A DNA stretch of 64,000 bases from Rhizobium sp. RCAM05350 (GCA_024426085.1 CP087974.1:1550001-1614000), one strand, 5' to 3'; numbered from the stretch's first letter, positions 1-9,599 are shown. A program made the numbers and translations. Notes: generated from the letters alone by a model not told the origin.

Positions 1-69
1 GCCATGCTTGCCTGCACCATTGCCGATCACTACCTGCGCGACCGTGGCCAGACCGGCCGGTTGAAGTAA
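1..69 (+). CDS. aroC: Chorismate synthase, C-terminal end only (partial)
   Basis: The window opens inside this gene. The last 22 codons are visible and end with TAA at 67-69. The tail around ADHYLRDRGQTGRLK resembles the C-terminus of rhizobial chorismate synthase, the last enzyme of the shikimate pathway, which converts EPSP to chorismate. The gene stops 18 bases before ribB on the same strand, a spacing that suggests co-transcription. Identification rests on a very short stretch plus the aroC-ribB neighbourhood recalled from other rhizobia, so it is probable rather than certain. Confidence 0.6.
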   Translation, partial: AMLACTIADHYLRDRGQTGRLK

Positions 70-87
70 CATCCAAGGAAGAACCCC

Positions 88-1187
88 ATGCCCTTTGACC
101 AGAAGCGCGTTGCCGATGCCATCCGGGCCTTCGAGGCCGGCGAGATCGTCGTCGTGACCGATGACGATGGCCGCGAAAACGAAGGCGACCTGATCGTCGC
201 AGCCGTCCACTGCACGCCGGAAAAGATGGCCTTCATCGTCCGCCACACCTCCGGTATCGTCTGCACGCCCATGCCAAGGGAAGAGGCCAAGCGCCTCAAC
301 CTCAACGCCATGGTGGCAGAGAACGATTCAGCCCATACGACGGCCTTTACCGTGACGGTGGATTTCAAGCACGGCACGACGACCGGCATTTCCGCCGAAG
401 ACCGGACATTGACGGTTCTGCAACCTTGCCAATCCCAATGTCGGCGCCGCCGACTTCACCCCCCGGCCATATTTTCCCGCTGGTCGCCCGCGAGGGCGGC
501 GTCTTGATGCGGTCCGGCCATACAGAAGCCGCCGTCGATCTCTGCCGCCTTGCCAGCCTGCCTCCGATCGGCGTCATCTGCGAACTGGTCAACGATGACG
601 GTACGGTCACCCGGGGGCCGCAGGTTACTGAATTTGCCGAAAAACACGGCCTCAAGCAGGTTTCCGTCGCCGATCTGATCGCCTACCGCCAGCGCAAGGA
701 AACGCTGATCAATCTCGAGGCGACGTTCGACGTCGACACCCCCTATGGCAAGGCCAAGGCGCATGCCTATTCCCTGCCTTGGGACCCGATGCAGCATCTC
801 GCCGTGACCTTCGGCGACATCCGCGACGGCGTCGATATTCCCGTGCGCCTGCATCTGGAGAATGTCGCCGCCGACGTCTTCGGCCGGGATTGCCAGCTCG
901 ATCCGATCATGAAGCGCATGTCCGAGCAGGGCCGCGGCGTCATCGTTTACCTCCGCGAAGGCTCGGTCGGCGTCGGCGTTTCGACAACCGCACGTGCCGG
1001 TAAACACGAGCGCGAAGATCACAGCGAGGCACAGGCGCGCGAAAGCGAATGGCTGGAAATCGGCCTCGGCGCGCAGATTCTGAAGGACCTCGGCATCACC
1101 TCGATCCGGCTGCTCTCCTCGCGCGAACGCCACTATGTCGGGCTGGAAGGTTTCGGCATCGAGATCGCGGCAACCGAGATCATTTGA
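88..1187 (+). CDS. ribB: 3,4-dihydroxy-2-butanone-4-phosphate synthase with degenerate GTP cyclohydrolase II domain; two apparent frameshifts
   Basis: Makes the four-carbon precursor of riboflavin from ribulose 5-phosphate. The N-terminal domain shows the family core DDDGRENEGDL near residues 27-37 and the HTSG motif near 55. The C-terminal half is GTP cyclohydrolase II-like, but the segment around LHLENVAADVFGRDCQLD lacks the zinc-binding cysteines of true GCHII. The fused domain is therefore probably not a cyclohydrolase, as in many alphaproteobacterial RibB proteins. ATG at 88 follows an AAGGAAGAA ribosome site. The frame breaks twice: one extra T near 419 and two missing bases (probably CG) near 461. 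Restoring both gives one continuous protein of about 366 residues. As riboflavin synthesis is essential without uptake, the breaks are probably sequence errors. Confidence 0.9.
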
Positions 1188-1213
1188 TCGTCAGACACCC
1201 GTGTGAATATTCA

Positions 1214-1250
1214 GAAGCCACCGATAAGAAACATTACCGGTGGCTTCTTT
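1214..1250 (+). terminator. Intrinsic terminator after ribB
   Basis: A perfect 10-bp stem (GAAGCCACCG at 1214-1223 with CGGTGGCTTC at 1238-1247) encloses a 14-base loop and is followed by a short T run. It starts 27 bases after the ribB stop. Confidence 0.85.
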
Positions 1251-1290
1251 GCAATTTTCTGATGCTCCCGCGTAGGGCAGTCGTAGAGGC

Positions 1291-1929
1291 CTACCCCTTA
1301 GATGCGGGTTCGTCCCCACCTCGCTCCATGTCTACCTTCACGGTGAGATTTCCTGTCAACCATTGTTCTAAAAGGACGTGCAATCTCTGTTGCTGTTCAA
1401 GCGTAGCCTGATCCGAAGCAATAGATTTGATATCAAGGGGGAAAGCTGCCTCTCCGTTAAAGATGCGGAACATACCCTTACGAATTACATCCTGCTCAGC
1501 TTCCAAAGTGGCATGGCCGCGTGGCGAATAGACTTCACGTTGTAATTCCAGTTTTGTGAATCTATATCCGAGCGCGGTAGCAAGCCGCCAAAGCAATTCA
1601 ATAAAAAAGTCCTGTCTTTTTTGGTTCCAGAGGCTCATTTCCATCGCATCATTGCTCAAATGATCCAGAAGATTACGCCACGCTAATACGACGTCTTTGA
1701 ACGCTGGCCTCCATCCATAAAATTCAATTGGTATAGCATTCAGGGCCTCTACATGGGCGGTCGATAACGAAGCAGCACGAGTGGCCATCAACACGCGAAA
1801 TATTGTTACCCGCCGGGTCTTTCGCTCTCGAGAAGCTTCCACCCATTTTTGCGCTTGCACGGCTAGGACCGGCCCCATCAAGGTTGCAAAAATGATTGCC
1901 CAATCTGAAAGATCGAAAGTACTTCCCAT
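1291..1929 (-). CDS. Uncharacterised membrane-anchored protein, DUF6680-like, AT-richer than neighbours
   Basis: The 212-residue product has one N-terminal membrane segment (about residues 8-25), then a charged alpha-helical body with arginine-rich stretches (EASRERKTRRV). I chose ATG at 1929 because GGAGG lies 4 bases upstream; an in-frame TTG at 1974 has no such site. The pattern (ATLMGPVLAVQAQKW, then RVLMATRA, then HVEALNAI) resembles the DUF6680 family as I remember it; no function is known to me. Codon use and base composition are visibly AT-richer than ribB and bioMNY. The gene stands alone between a terminator and a convergent gene, which suggests recent acquisition. Confidence 0.6.
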   Translation of the reverse strand: MGSTFDLSDWAIIFATLMGPVLAVQAQKWVEASRERKTRRVTIFRVLMATRAASLSTAHVEALNAIPIEFYGWRPAFKDVVLAWRNLLDHLSNDAMEMSLWNQKRQDFFIELLWRLATALGYRFTKLELQREVYSPRGHATLEAEQDVIRKGMFRIFNGEAAFPLDIKSIASDQATLEQQQRLHVLLEQWLTGNLTVKVDMERGGDEPASKG

Positions 1930-2121
1930 AAAACCTCCGCTGTTAAATGTAGATAGATACTGAGTAGTGTCCAAATAATATTATACTCATAGAAAAATTC
2001 GCCGAACTTACCAAGTAATAAAACAACACTTCACACTAGAAATCGTGTTTTTTTCACATCAATGCTGAATATTTCAGCCTTATACGTGCGGCCAACTTCG
2101 GTCGAAACTGCATACGCTGCC

Positions 2122-3311
2122 CTAACCGTTCCACCCATCGAGAAACACCACGCGCTCAACGCCCGTGAATTTTGCCAACCGCGCCAGTTCCGCTTCCAGC
2201 CGCTCCATACGTCCTGCGGAGGAGCGCAAACCCTTTTCCCACCAGAGCCGTTTGACATCAAGCGTGCCGGCCTTGCGGTCGGCCTTCATGTCGATGCGGC
2301 CGACGATGCGGTCGCCTTCGAGTAGCGGGAAGACGTAATAGCCATATTCGCGTTTCGGCTCGGGGACGAAAACCTCGATGCGGTAATAGAAGCCGAACAG
2401 GCGCTCGGTGCGATTGCGGTTGCGGATCAGCGGATCGAAAGGGCTGAGCACGCGCATGCGGGCGGGGGCTCGGCGAGGTCACCGAGGTTTTCGGGGAAAC
2501 CGGTGAAGGCATAGGAGAGGCGCGGTTTTTCGCCGTCGGCGGCCTCGATCATCACCTCGGTCAGTTCGTCGCGATGTTCCGCAACCCAAGCCTTGGCCTC
2601 GTCCGGCGAGATCAGGTCGAAGAACGCGGCGATTTCGCCGTGGGTGGCAAAGCCGAGCCGTTCGAGCGCTGCGCGGCATGCCCAGTCGAGAAAGGCGTCG
2701 TGACTGACCTCCGGTTCGTAGTGATGGCCGGGAATGACGCGTTCTGGCGAGATCGTAGATTTTTGGAAATTCTGGCGGCCGGCAATGGCGAGCTTGCCGG
2801 TCTGCCAGTAATATTCGAGCGCCGTCTTGTTGGGATGCCAGTTCCACCAGCCGCCCGATTTGTGATCGGCGACCTTCAGGTCCCGCGACATTGCGGCGCC
2901 ACCCTGGGCGATGCGCTGAAAAGTCTCTTCGAAGGTGCTGTCGAACCCTTCGCCGTGCCATTTCAACCAGCGCTCCCTCAGAACCGGCTCGCGCCGGGCG
3001 AAGCGGTGCTTCCAGTAGCGGAAAAACTCCGAAGGCAGGATCGAGGCATCGTGCGTCCAGTGCTCGAACAGCGCACCGTCCTTTTCCAGAAGCTCGGTCA
3101 GGTGCTCGCGCTTGTAGGTCTGGTTGCGCGAAAACAGGATCTGGTGATGGGCGCGCTCAACGGTCGAGATGCTATCCACCTGGACGAAGCCGATCTCATG
3201 AATGAGATCGAGCAGCCCCTGCTTGCCGAGCGCCCGGTTGGGGGCTGCGGTCAGGCCCTGCTTGTTCAGGAAGATGCGCCGGGCATCGCGGTTGGAAACG
3301 AGAATCGCCAT
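2122..3311 (-). CDS. Winged-helix DNA glycosylase-like protein, YcaQ/AlkX family; one apparent frameshift
   Basis: Resembles the HTH_42/YcaQ family, whose E. coli member unhooks DNA interstrand crosslinks. Family features seen include an early RRIFLNKQGL helix, GFVQVDSISTVERAHHQILFSR (a QVDS-type motif), HWTHDASILP, and the C-terminal RVLSPFDPLIRNRNRTERLFGF block. Reading stops early at 2427 unless one missing base is restored near 2464, after which the family C-terminus continues to 2122 for about 396 residues. I prefer ATG at 3311; a GTG in the same frame at 3335 is an alternative. It is divergent from bioM. Assignment to the family is firm; a crosslink-repair role is inferred from the family. 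Confidence 0.8.
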
Positions 3312-3423
3312 CTGACAATCTAGGCAAATGTTCACACTTTGTTCAAGTCAAAACCGGAGCCTATTTCCATCCATCAGGAAATCGTCCTATAGAGCCCCGA
3401 CATTCGAACGCGGGGGACGCGGA

Positions 3424-4104
3424 TTGGACATACGCTTTTCCGGCGCATCAGTGACATATGGCGAGCGCGCGGTTCTTCAGCCGCTGACGCTGTCGCTGAT
3501 CGAACGGCGTATCGGCATTATCGGGCTGAACGGCTCCGGCAAGACCACGTTCGCGCGGCTGATCAACGGACTGGTCAAGCCGACAACCGGCCAGGTAACG
3601 GTCAACGGTCTCGATACAGTGCAGGACGCCAGCGCGACGCTGGCTGCGGCCGGTTTCATCTTCCAGAACCCGCAGCACCAGATCATCATGCCGATCGTGC
3701 ATGAGGATATCGCCTTCGGGCTGAAGAACCGCGGAATGAAGGCGGACGAGATCGAGCGCCGGACCGCCGCCGTGCTCGAACGGTTCGGCATCGCGCATCT
3801 GGCCAGGCGGCGGGTGCATGAACTTTCGGGCGGCGAGACGCAGCTTGTCGCCATTGCCAGCGTGCTGGTCACCGGCCCCGGCATCCTCATTCTCGACGAA
3901 CCGACCAACCAGCTCGACCTGAAAAACCGCCTTCTGGTGGAACGGACTATTGCCGGGCTCGACGAGCATACAATCGTCATCAGCCACGACCTGCCGCTGA
4001 TCGAACAGTTCGACCGCGTGCTTCTGTTCCACGAGGGGCGGCTTGTTGCCGACGGGCCGGTGAGTGAGAGCATCCGCACCTATCATGAGGTGGCCGGATG
4101 CTGA
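3424..4104 (+). CDS. bioM: Biotin ECF transporter ATPase subunit BioM
   Basis: ATP-hydrolysing subunit of the biotin energy-coupling-factor transporter, acting at the inner face of the cytoplasmic membrane. The 226-residue protein has Walker A GLNGSGKTT near residues 34-42, the Q-loop FQNPQHQI, the ABC signature LSGGE near 138, Walker B ILILDEPTNQLD near 158 and the switch histidine in ISHDLPL. The start is taken as TTG 3424, with GGGGGA 6 bases upstream; no ATG fits the family's N-terminus. It overlaps bioN by 7 bases, and the three genes form a bioMNY operon. No biotin-regulator site is obvious upstream. Confidence 0.9.
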   Translation: MDIRFSGASVTYGERAVLQPLTLSLIERRIGIIGLNGSGKTTFARLINGLVKPTTGQVTVNGLDTVQDASATLAAAGFIFQNPQHQIIMPIVHEDIAFGLKNRGMKADEIERRTAAVLERFGIAHLARRRVHELSGGETQLVAIASVLVTGPGILILDEPTNQLDLKNRLLVERTIAGLDEHTIVISHDLPLIEQFDRVLLFHEGRLVADGPVSESIRTYHEVAGC

Positions 4105-4718
4105 ACGGGCTGAATGTCGAGGGCACAACGCCGCTGCACCGGATGTCGGTGCGGGCAAAGCTCGCCATCCTGCTGGTCTGCGGGCTTGCGCTTTATGCGG
4201 TTTCTTCCCTGTTCATTCTCATCCCGGCCTTCGTCATCACCGCCCTGATCTATTTCACCACGGGCCTTGCGTTTCATGAGGCCATATCCCGTCTAAAACC
4301 GATCCTTTTCACAATCCTGATCCTCTTGATCGCCACGGCCTATCTCACCTCGATGCGCGAGGCAGCTGAGAGCTTCTTCCGGCTGATGGCGATCGTGCTG
4401 TTTGCCGGCGCGGTGACGGCGACGACGGCGACCAGCGCCTTCATCGACGAGATCACCCGGCTTTTGCAGCCGCTCGATCGCCTCGGCCTGGTGCGGGCCG
4501 CCGATGTCGGGCTCGCCTTCGGGCTGGTGCTGCGCTTCGTGCCGGATATCTTCAACCGTTACCAGTCGATCCGCGAAGGGCACCGGGCGCGCGGGCTGAA
4601 GGTGCGGCCGTTGACGATCCTTGCGCCGTTGATCATCCTGACGCTGAAGGACGCCGACACCATCGCCATGGCCATTGACGCCCGCGGTTTCAGGCGACCA
4701 CGGGAGAAACATCGCTGA
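4098..4718 (+). CDS. bioN: Biotin ECF transporter transmembrane coupling subunit BioN
   Basis: T component that couples BioM ATP hydrolysis to BioY. The 206-residue protein has about five hydrophobic segments (for example residues 27-48 and 64-80) and the two cytoplasmic A-R-G coupling motifs of EcfT proteins: GHRARG near 162 and AIDARGF near 191. The start overlaps the end of bioM, implying translational coupling. Order, size and motifs match rhizobial BioN. Confidence 0.92.
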   Translation: MLNGLNVEGTTPLHRMSVRAKLAILLVCGLALYAVSSLFILIPAFVITALIYFTTGLAFHEAISRLKPILFTILILLIATAYLTSMREAAESFFRLMAIVLFAGAVTATTATSAFIDEITRLLQPLDRLGLVRAADVGLAFGLVLRFVPDIFNRYQSIREGHRARGLKVRPLTILAPLIILTLKDADTIAMAIDARGFRRPREKHR

Positions 4719-4801
4719 CAACGCAGCGATTGCTCACCTTCAAATTTCTTTCCGGCCTTGGCCAAATGCATGCGACAACACCGATAGACAAAGGACCTGC
4801 C

Positions 4802-5365
4802 ATGACCACCAGAGACCTCGTTCTCATTGCCCTCTTCACCGCGATCATCGTGGTTCTCGGCCTCATCCCGCCGGTGACGCTGGGCTTCATTCCGGTGCCG
4901 ATCACCGCCCAGTCGATGGGAGTGATGCTGGCGGGCTGCATCATCGGCGCCAAGCGCGGCGCGCTCGCCTATGTGCTCTTGGTGCTGCTGGTCGCGATCG
5001 GGCTTCCGGTTCTCGCCGGCGGCCGTGGCGGGCTTGCCATCATCCAGGGGCCGACCGGCGGCTTCGTGCTCGGCTGGATCGTCGCCACCTTCGTCACCGG
5101 CTTGATCGCCGAGCGGCTGGTCAAGGAAGGCCAGAGCGAGATCAAGCAGTTTACCTGGTTCTTCATCGCCTCCGTCGTTGGCGGCATCGGCGTCCTCTAT
5201 GCCATCGGCATGCCATGGGTGACCGCAGTCACCGGTACACCGCTGTCAGCCGTCGCGATGGGCTCGCTCGCCTTCATTCCGGGCGATATCGTCAAGGCCG
5301 TGATTGCAACGCTCGCAGCCCGCGCCGTTCTCGCTGGCTATCCGCTGCTACACGCACGCGCCTAA
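4802..5365 (+). CDS. bioY: Biotin ECF transporter substrate-binding subunit BioY
   Basis: Membrane S component that binds biotin. The 187-residue product is hydrophobic with about six membrane segments. It has the family opening LFTAIIVVLGLIPP, the PVPITAQSMGVMLAG motif near residues 30-44, and the GGRGGLAIIQGPTGGF loop near 76-91, which lines the biotin site in the family. ATG 4802 was chosen over an upstream in-frame ATG because AGGACC lies just upstream and this N-terminus fits the family. It follows bioN by 83 bases and completes a full transporter. Confidence 0.92.
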   Translation: MTTRDLVLIALFTAIIVVLGLIPPVTLGFIPVPITAQSMGVMLAGCIIGAKRGALAYVLLVLLVAIGLPVLAGGRGGLAIIQGPTGGFVLGWIVATFVTGLIAERLVKEGQSEIKQFTWFFIASVVGGIGVLYAIGMPWVTAVTGTPLSAVAMGSLAFIPGDIVKAVIATLAARAVLAGYPLLHARA

Positions 5366-5371
5366 GCGCCG

Positions 5372-6353
5372 GTGGCGGATCATCTAGCAGCCCTTGTGGC
5401 GGATTATGGCAGGCCGGAGGATGTGATCCGGCTTGCCAGCCTGCCCCGCCCGGCGCTTGAACCGGACATGGTCGAGATCGCCGTCGAACGGGCGGCGATC
5501 AATCCTTCCAACCTGATCCCGGTCACGGGCGCCTACCGCAATCGCACCGTCCTGCCTTTCGTGCCCGGTTTCGAGGGCGTCGGCACCGTCAGCCGCATTG
5601 GCGCTGATGTGACCAATTTCAAACCCGGTGACCGCGTGCTGCCGCTCGGGGCAGGCGGCCTCTGGCAGGCCTACCTACAGCGCCCTGCAGAATGGTGCTT
5701 TGCCGTACCCGCCGATCTTTCGACCGAGCAGGCCGCGACCGCCTATATCAATCCCATGACGACGTTGCGGCTGATCGCGGCGTTGAAGGTCTCCTCCGGG
5801 CTTGCTGGTCGCAGAATCGGGGTTACGGCAGCCGGCTCCGCGGTCGGCCGGATGCTGCTGATGACGCTATCGGCCGAAGGTGCCTATGTCACGGCCATCG
5901 TTCGCAGCGAAAGCACGGCTGCCCGCCTGCCGGCATTGCCGGGTCTTCAGACGGTTGTGACCGGGCAGCAGCCCATCGGCAGGGATACCGTTTTCGACGC
6001 GGTGGTCGATGCCGTCGGAGGCGATACTGGCGGCGCCCTGCTCCGGTACAATCTGTCGGCTGGCGGCGTGTTTCTGCAATATGGAGCCCTCAGCGGCATA
6101 CCGATTGCCCAGGATGCCCTTTCGGCACGGCCGGATGTGCGCTTTGCCTTTCTCTGGCTGCGCTCCTTCGTTCATTCCACAGGAAGACAGGCGCTTTCGG
6201 GCGCATTTGCTGCAATGCTTTGATGGCCTTCGCGACGGCACTTTTGCGAGCCACATCGCCGCCACCTATCCGCTGTCCCGACTCAGTGAGGCCTTGGCTC
6301 ACCAGAACGCCCCGGACCGCCGCGGCAAGGTGTTGATCGACCCGCACTGTTGA
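5372..6353 (+). CDS. Zinc-type alcohol dehydrogenase / quinone oxidoreductase-like MDR protein; one apparent frameshift
   Basis: Medium-chain dehydrogenase/reductase of the enoyl-thioester-reductase/quinone-reductase branch, probably NADPH-dependent and cytoplasmic. Seen are the N-terminal GroES-like fold with PFVPGFEGVGTV (near residues 64-75), the GDRVLPLG segment and a Rossmann-type glycine region (AAGSAVGRML near 156). Zinc-ligand cysteines of true alcohol dehydrogenases are absent. The frame is lost at a TTT run near 6220; removing one T joins the end (YPLSRLSEALAHQNAPDRRGKVLIDP), which is the family C-terminus, for about 326 residues. GTG at 5372 starts 6 bases after bioY, so it may be read through from the biotin operon. 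The substrate is unknown. Confidence 0.75.
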
Positions 6354-6416
6354 AAACACCGCAAACGCCCTACCTAAAGCATGGACCTCGAACCCCCGAA
6401 GCCATAGGTTCCCGCC

Positions 6417-7343
6417 ATGACCACGATCCTGTTCGAAAACCCTATCTTTCTGGAGCACAAGGTTCCGGAAGGCCATCCGGAGCGGCCCGACCGGCTGAAG
6501 GCGCTCAACCTTGCACTGGAGCATGAGCGGTTTTCGCCGTTATCGCGGTTTGAAGCGCCGCAGGGCAATGAGGATCTGGTGCTGCTTGCGCATCCGGAAC
6601 AGCATTTGCGCACCGTTATGTCGGGCATTCCCGAGGAAGGCATCGAGGCGCTTGAGGCCGACACCTATGCCAGCCCCGCCAGCCTGCAGGCCGCCTTGAC
6701 CGGAATCGGCGGCGCAGTTGCGGCCGTCGACGCGGTATTTTCCGGCCAGGCCGACAATGCCTTCGTCGCCTCGCGCCCGCCCGGCCACCACGCCGAAAAG
6801 AACAAGGCGATGGGCTTCTGCTTCTTCAACAATATTGCCATTGCCGCCCGCCATGCCCAGCAGAGATACGGCGTCGAACGCGTCGCCATCGTCGACTGGG
6901 ACGTGCACCACGGCAACGGCACACAGGACATCTTCTGGGACGATCCGTCGGTGCTGTTCTGCTCGACGCACCAGATGCCGCTCTATCCCGGCACCGGCGC
7001 CAAGACAGAGACAGGCGCGGGCAATATCGTCAACGCGCCGCTTTCGCCGGATACCGGCAGCGACCACTTTCGCGAAGCCTTCAAGTCTCGCATCCTGACC
7101 GCGCTCGACGACTTCCGCCCGGATTTCATCCTGATCTCCGCCGGCTTCGACGCCCATCACCGCGATCCCTTGGCGCAGATCAATCTGGTCGCCGAAGATT
7201 TCGACTGGGCGACCGGACGGCTGCTCGATGTCGCCGGCAAGACCGCCAACAACCGTATCGTCAGCCTGCTCGAAGGCGGCTACGATCTTCAAGGGCTGGC
7301 CGAATCGGCCGGAACCCACATCTACCGCCTGATGAGAGGATGA
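6417..7343 (+). CDS. Histone-deacetylase-family hydrolase (acetoin utilization/HDAC-like)
   Basis: Zinc-dependent deacetylase of the arginase/deacetylase fold; bacterial members act on small acetylated amines or proteins. All catalytic landmarks are present: RPPGHH at 120-125, the metal/charge-relay segment DWDVHHGNG at 160-168, a second metal aspartate in SAGFDAHHRDP, and the C-terminal LEGGYD loop. The 308-residue length is usual. It runs 2 bases ahead of xseB on the same strand, a pairing I recall from other rhizobia. The substrate cannot be told from sequence; a polyamine deacetylase is one family possibility. Confidence 0.85.
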   Translation: MTTILFENPIFLEHKVPEGHPERPDRLKALNLALEHERFSPLSRFEAPQGNEDLVLLAHPEQHLRTVMSGIPEEGIEALEADTYASPASLQAALTGIGGAVAAVDAVFSGQADNAFVASRPPGHHAEKNKAMGFCFFNNIAIAARHAQQRYGVERVAIVDWDVHHGNGTQDIFWDDPSVLFCSTHQMPLYPGTGAKTETGAGNIVNAPLSPDTGSDHFREAFKSRILTALDDFRPDFILISAGFDAHHRDPLAQINLVAEDFDWATGRLLDVAGKTANNRIVSLLEGGYDLQGLAESAGTHIYRLMRG

Positions 7344-7345
7344 CC

Positions 7346-7613
7346 ATGACCACCACCCCGCAAACGGGCGCCCCGCAGATCGACGTATCCGCCCTCTCCT
7401 TCGAAAAAGCCGTCGAGGAACTCGGAAGCCATCGTTTCGGCGCTGGAGCGCGGCGACGTGGCGCTCGATAAATCCATCGAGATCTACGAGCGCGGTGAAG
7501 CGCTGAAGAAACATTGCGAAGCGCTGCTCGGTGCCGCCGAAAACCGCATCGAGAAGATCAGGCTCGACCGGGCCGGCAAGCCGCAGGGCGTGGAACCGCT
7601 CGACGGGGAATGA
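7346..7613 (+). CDS. xseB: Exodeoxyribonuclease VII small subunit; one apparent frameshift
   Basis: Small regulatory subunit of the nuclease that degrades single-stranded DNA. The product is short (about 88 residues) and shows the conserved [10 protein letters not shown] opening, then [22 protein letters not shown] split across two frames. One extra G in the GG at 7424-7425 breaks the frame after residue 26; removing it gives the complete family sequence down to TGA at 7611-7613. The start is 2 bases after the preceding deacetylase gene. Confidence 0.88.
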
Positions 7614-7651
7614 GCGGGGAAGGCTGATCTTGATTTTCACGTCATGAAAGT

Positions 7652-7678
7652 CTAAAAAGGTCATATGTGACCTTTTAG
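7652..7678 (+). promoter_or_regulatory. Inverted repeat, probable autoregulatory operator of the Phd/VapC pair
   Basis: AAAAGGTCA (7655-7663) and TGACCTTTT (7668-7676) are perfect 9-bp inverted arms around a 4-base spacer, ending 10 bases before the antitoxin start. Type II antitoxins normally repress their own promoter at such palindromes; binding here is inferred. Confidence 0.7.
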
Positions 7679-7688
7679 AGGAACTTTG

Positions 7689-7955
7689 ATGGCGACGATC
7701 AGCCTGAAAGACGCGAAGGCGTCGTTTTCTCATGTCATTGATAAGGCTGCATCTGGCGAGTTCGTGACAATTACCCGCCATGGCCGCGCCGCTGCGGTGA
7801 TGGTCAGCGTCGGCGCCGCGGAAGCAGCAAGGAAAGCGCTTGAACCCGAACGCCCGAGTCTTGTGCACTATCTGAAGACGTTTCCCGCCGATCTTGATCC
7901 CGACGACGATGTTTTCGCTCGTAATCCGGCGTCATCGAGAGACGTGGATCTGTGA
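7689..7955 (+). CDS. Type II antitoxin, Phd/YefM family
   Basis: The 88-residue antitoxin has the N-terminal Phd/YefM DNA-binding fold: SLKDAKASFSHVIDKAASGEFVTITRHGRAAAVMV matches the family's core (AR/DAK...L..v..GE.v.ItrhGrp.Avl). The C-terminal tail, normally toxin-binding, contains LKTFPADLDPDDDVF. ATG 7689 has AGAGGA 7 bases upstream. The stop overlaps the toxin's GTG by 4 bases, the usual coupled arrangement. The pair sits between xseB and dxs, which are near neighbours in related genomes, so it looks like an insertion into a housekeeping backbone. Confidence 0.88.
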   Translation: MATISLKDAKASFSHVIDKAASGEFVTITRHGRAAAVMVSVGAAEAARKALEPERPSLVHYLKTFPADLDPDDDVFARNPASSRDVDL

Positions 7956-8398
7956 GCGGGTTCCTCATCGATACGAACGCAATCTCGATGTTTGCGCCGT
8001 CGAGGATGGAGCCGTCGCATGCTTTCGCAGCGTGGATGGATGAGCAGGAGAGGTCGAACAGCATCTACCTGTCAACCATCACCATCCATGAGATTGAGAA
8101 GGGCATCAGGATGCTGGGATATCGGGGCGCCTCATCAAAAGCAGCGGCTCTCGGAATCTGGCTGACGGGACTCACCACCGTCTATGCTGCAAATATCCTG
8201 TCGCTCGATGCTGCCATTGCCAGAATCTCGGGTGAACTGGAGGCTACCGCGGTGTCGAAAGGTCACAACCCAGGCGCAGCCGACGCCATGATCGCAGGAA
8301 CCGCAAAGGCGCATGACCTGACCGTGATTACCAACAATATCACGGATTTTGCGCCATTTTCGGTGGCTGCCAAATCACCGGACCAAATCGCCGGCTGA
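7952..8398 (+). CDS. vapC: Type II toxin, PIN-domain ribonuclease (VapC/FitB-like)
   Basis: The 148-residue PIN-domain RNase shows the acidic catalytic residues of the family: LIDTN near residues 5-9, the conserved glutamate in TIHEIEKGI near 47, and ADAMIAGTAKAHDLTVITNNITDF in the C-terminal half with the third and fourth acidic positions. GTG 7952 overlaps the antitoxin stop. It is expected to cleave RNA when freed of its antitoxin. The FitB-like spacing and a Phd-type partner make it a mixed VapC/Phd pair, which is common. Confidence 0.88.
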   Translation: MSGFLIDTNAISMFAPSRMEPSHAFAAWMDEQERSNSIYLSTITIHEIEKGIRMLGYRGASSKAAALGIWLTGLTTVYAANILSLDAAIARISGELEATAVSKGHNPGAADAMIAGTAKAHDLTVITNNITDFAPFSVAAKSPDQIAG

Positions 8399-8534
8399 TT
8401 TCGGCAAACAATCGTTGACCATGATGCTATGGCGGGTCGATGATCCCTGCGATGCAGGACAACGAACCGGCTTTCGGACAATCGTTTCACCAATCCTGAG
8501 TTTCACTAATACTGCCATTAGAGAGGATGCCCCC

Positions 8535-9458
8535 ATGAGCTTCTTTCCCGGACCAGACCCCGAGGCAGGCGATGCGCCGGCGTGCGATGCGATTGAGCAT
8601 CTGATCATTCCGCGCACCAGCGATATCGGCAATCTGCAGGTGCGCCGGGCACTGCCGACAGCAAAGCGGCGGCTGGTCGGGCCGTTCATCTTCTTTGACC
8701 GGATGGGGCCTGCTTTGCTCAAGGCCGGACAGGCGCTGGATGTGCGGCCTCATCCGCATATCGGGCTTTCGACCGTCACCTACCTGTTCGACGGTGAGAT
8801 CAAGCATCGCGACAGTCTTGGCACCGAGATGGTCATCTCGCCCGGCGACCTCAACCTGATGACGGCGGGACGCGGCATCGTGCATTCGGAACGGTCGCCG
8901 GAAAACCTGCGCGGCAAACCGCAATCGATCTCCGGCCTGCAGACTTGGCTCGCCCTGCCCGATCAATATGAGGAGATCGCCCCGATCTTTGCCCATACTG
9001 AAAAGCGCGACCTGCCCTCCTTTAACATGGATGGCCTGGAAGGCCGCGTCGTCATCGGCCAGTTCGAAGGCATGAAATCGCCGGTTTCAGTGTTTTCCGA
9101 TACGATCTATGTCGATCTTCGGATCGAACCGGGCAAGAGCGCACCCTTTGCAGCCGAGTGGGAAGAGCGGGCGCTCTATATCCTCGAAGGCGAGGCGATC
9201 ATCGCCGGCGATCATTTTGCCGACAATCAACTGCTGGTTTTCCGGGCGGGCGATCGATCACCGTCACTGCCGGACCAGTAGGCTGTCATGTCATGCTGTT
9301 CGGCGGGGCCGCCCTTGGCTCTGCTCGGCATATCTGGTGGAATTTCGTGTCCTCGTCCAAGGAGCGGATCGATCAGGCCAAGGAGGAATGGCGCACGGGC
9401 CGCTTTCGATATTGTACCGGGGGATGAGGAAGAGTTTATCCCTTTGCCGGAACGGTAA
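8535..9458 (+). CDS. Pirin family protein; two apparent frameshifts
   Basis: Bicupin pirin. The N-terminal cupin carries the metal ligands HPHIGLSTVTYLF near residues 73-85 and the HSERSPENLRG segment near 117. The pirin C-terminal cupin follows (YILEGEAIIAGDHF). Bacterial pirins are iron proteins; some have quercetinase activity, but the role here is not deducible. The frame breaks at about 9248 (one base missing) and about 9405 (one extra T in TTT). Correcting both yields the standard C-terminus GPVGCHVMLFGGA and WWNFVSSSKERIDQAKEEW, ending at 9458 for about 307 residues. ATG 8535 follows AGAGAGGATG. Confidence 0.85.
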
Positions 9459-9599
9459 TCTTCGTTAAACTGTTTGTTTGCGCCGCAAGAAAACCCGTTT
9501 TTGCAATCCATAACGAAACTGTTTAAAGACGCGGTTCCCAGCGGACACCCACACTTGAAATCGCGGTTTTCCTAAGACGCGAGAACGAAGGCCTTCAGC

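Noticed and set aside
88..1187. ribB, glyS, sua5 and others as pseudogenes in a decaying genome
   Set aside because: Frames resume immediately with full conservation on both sides, and essential genes are affected equally, which fits sequence error better.
6540..7868. A 442-codon antisense frame opposite the deacetylase-like gene
   Set aside because: It covers three well-supported plus-strand genes and shows no recognisable domain.
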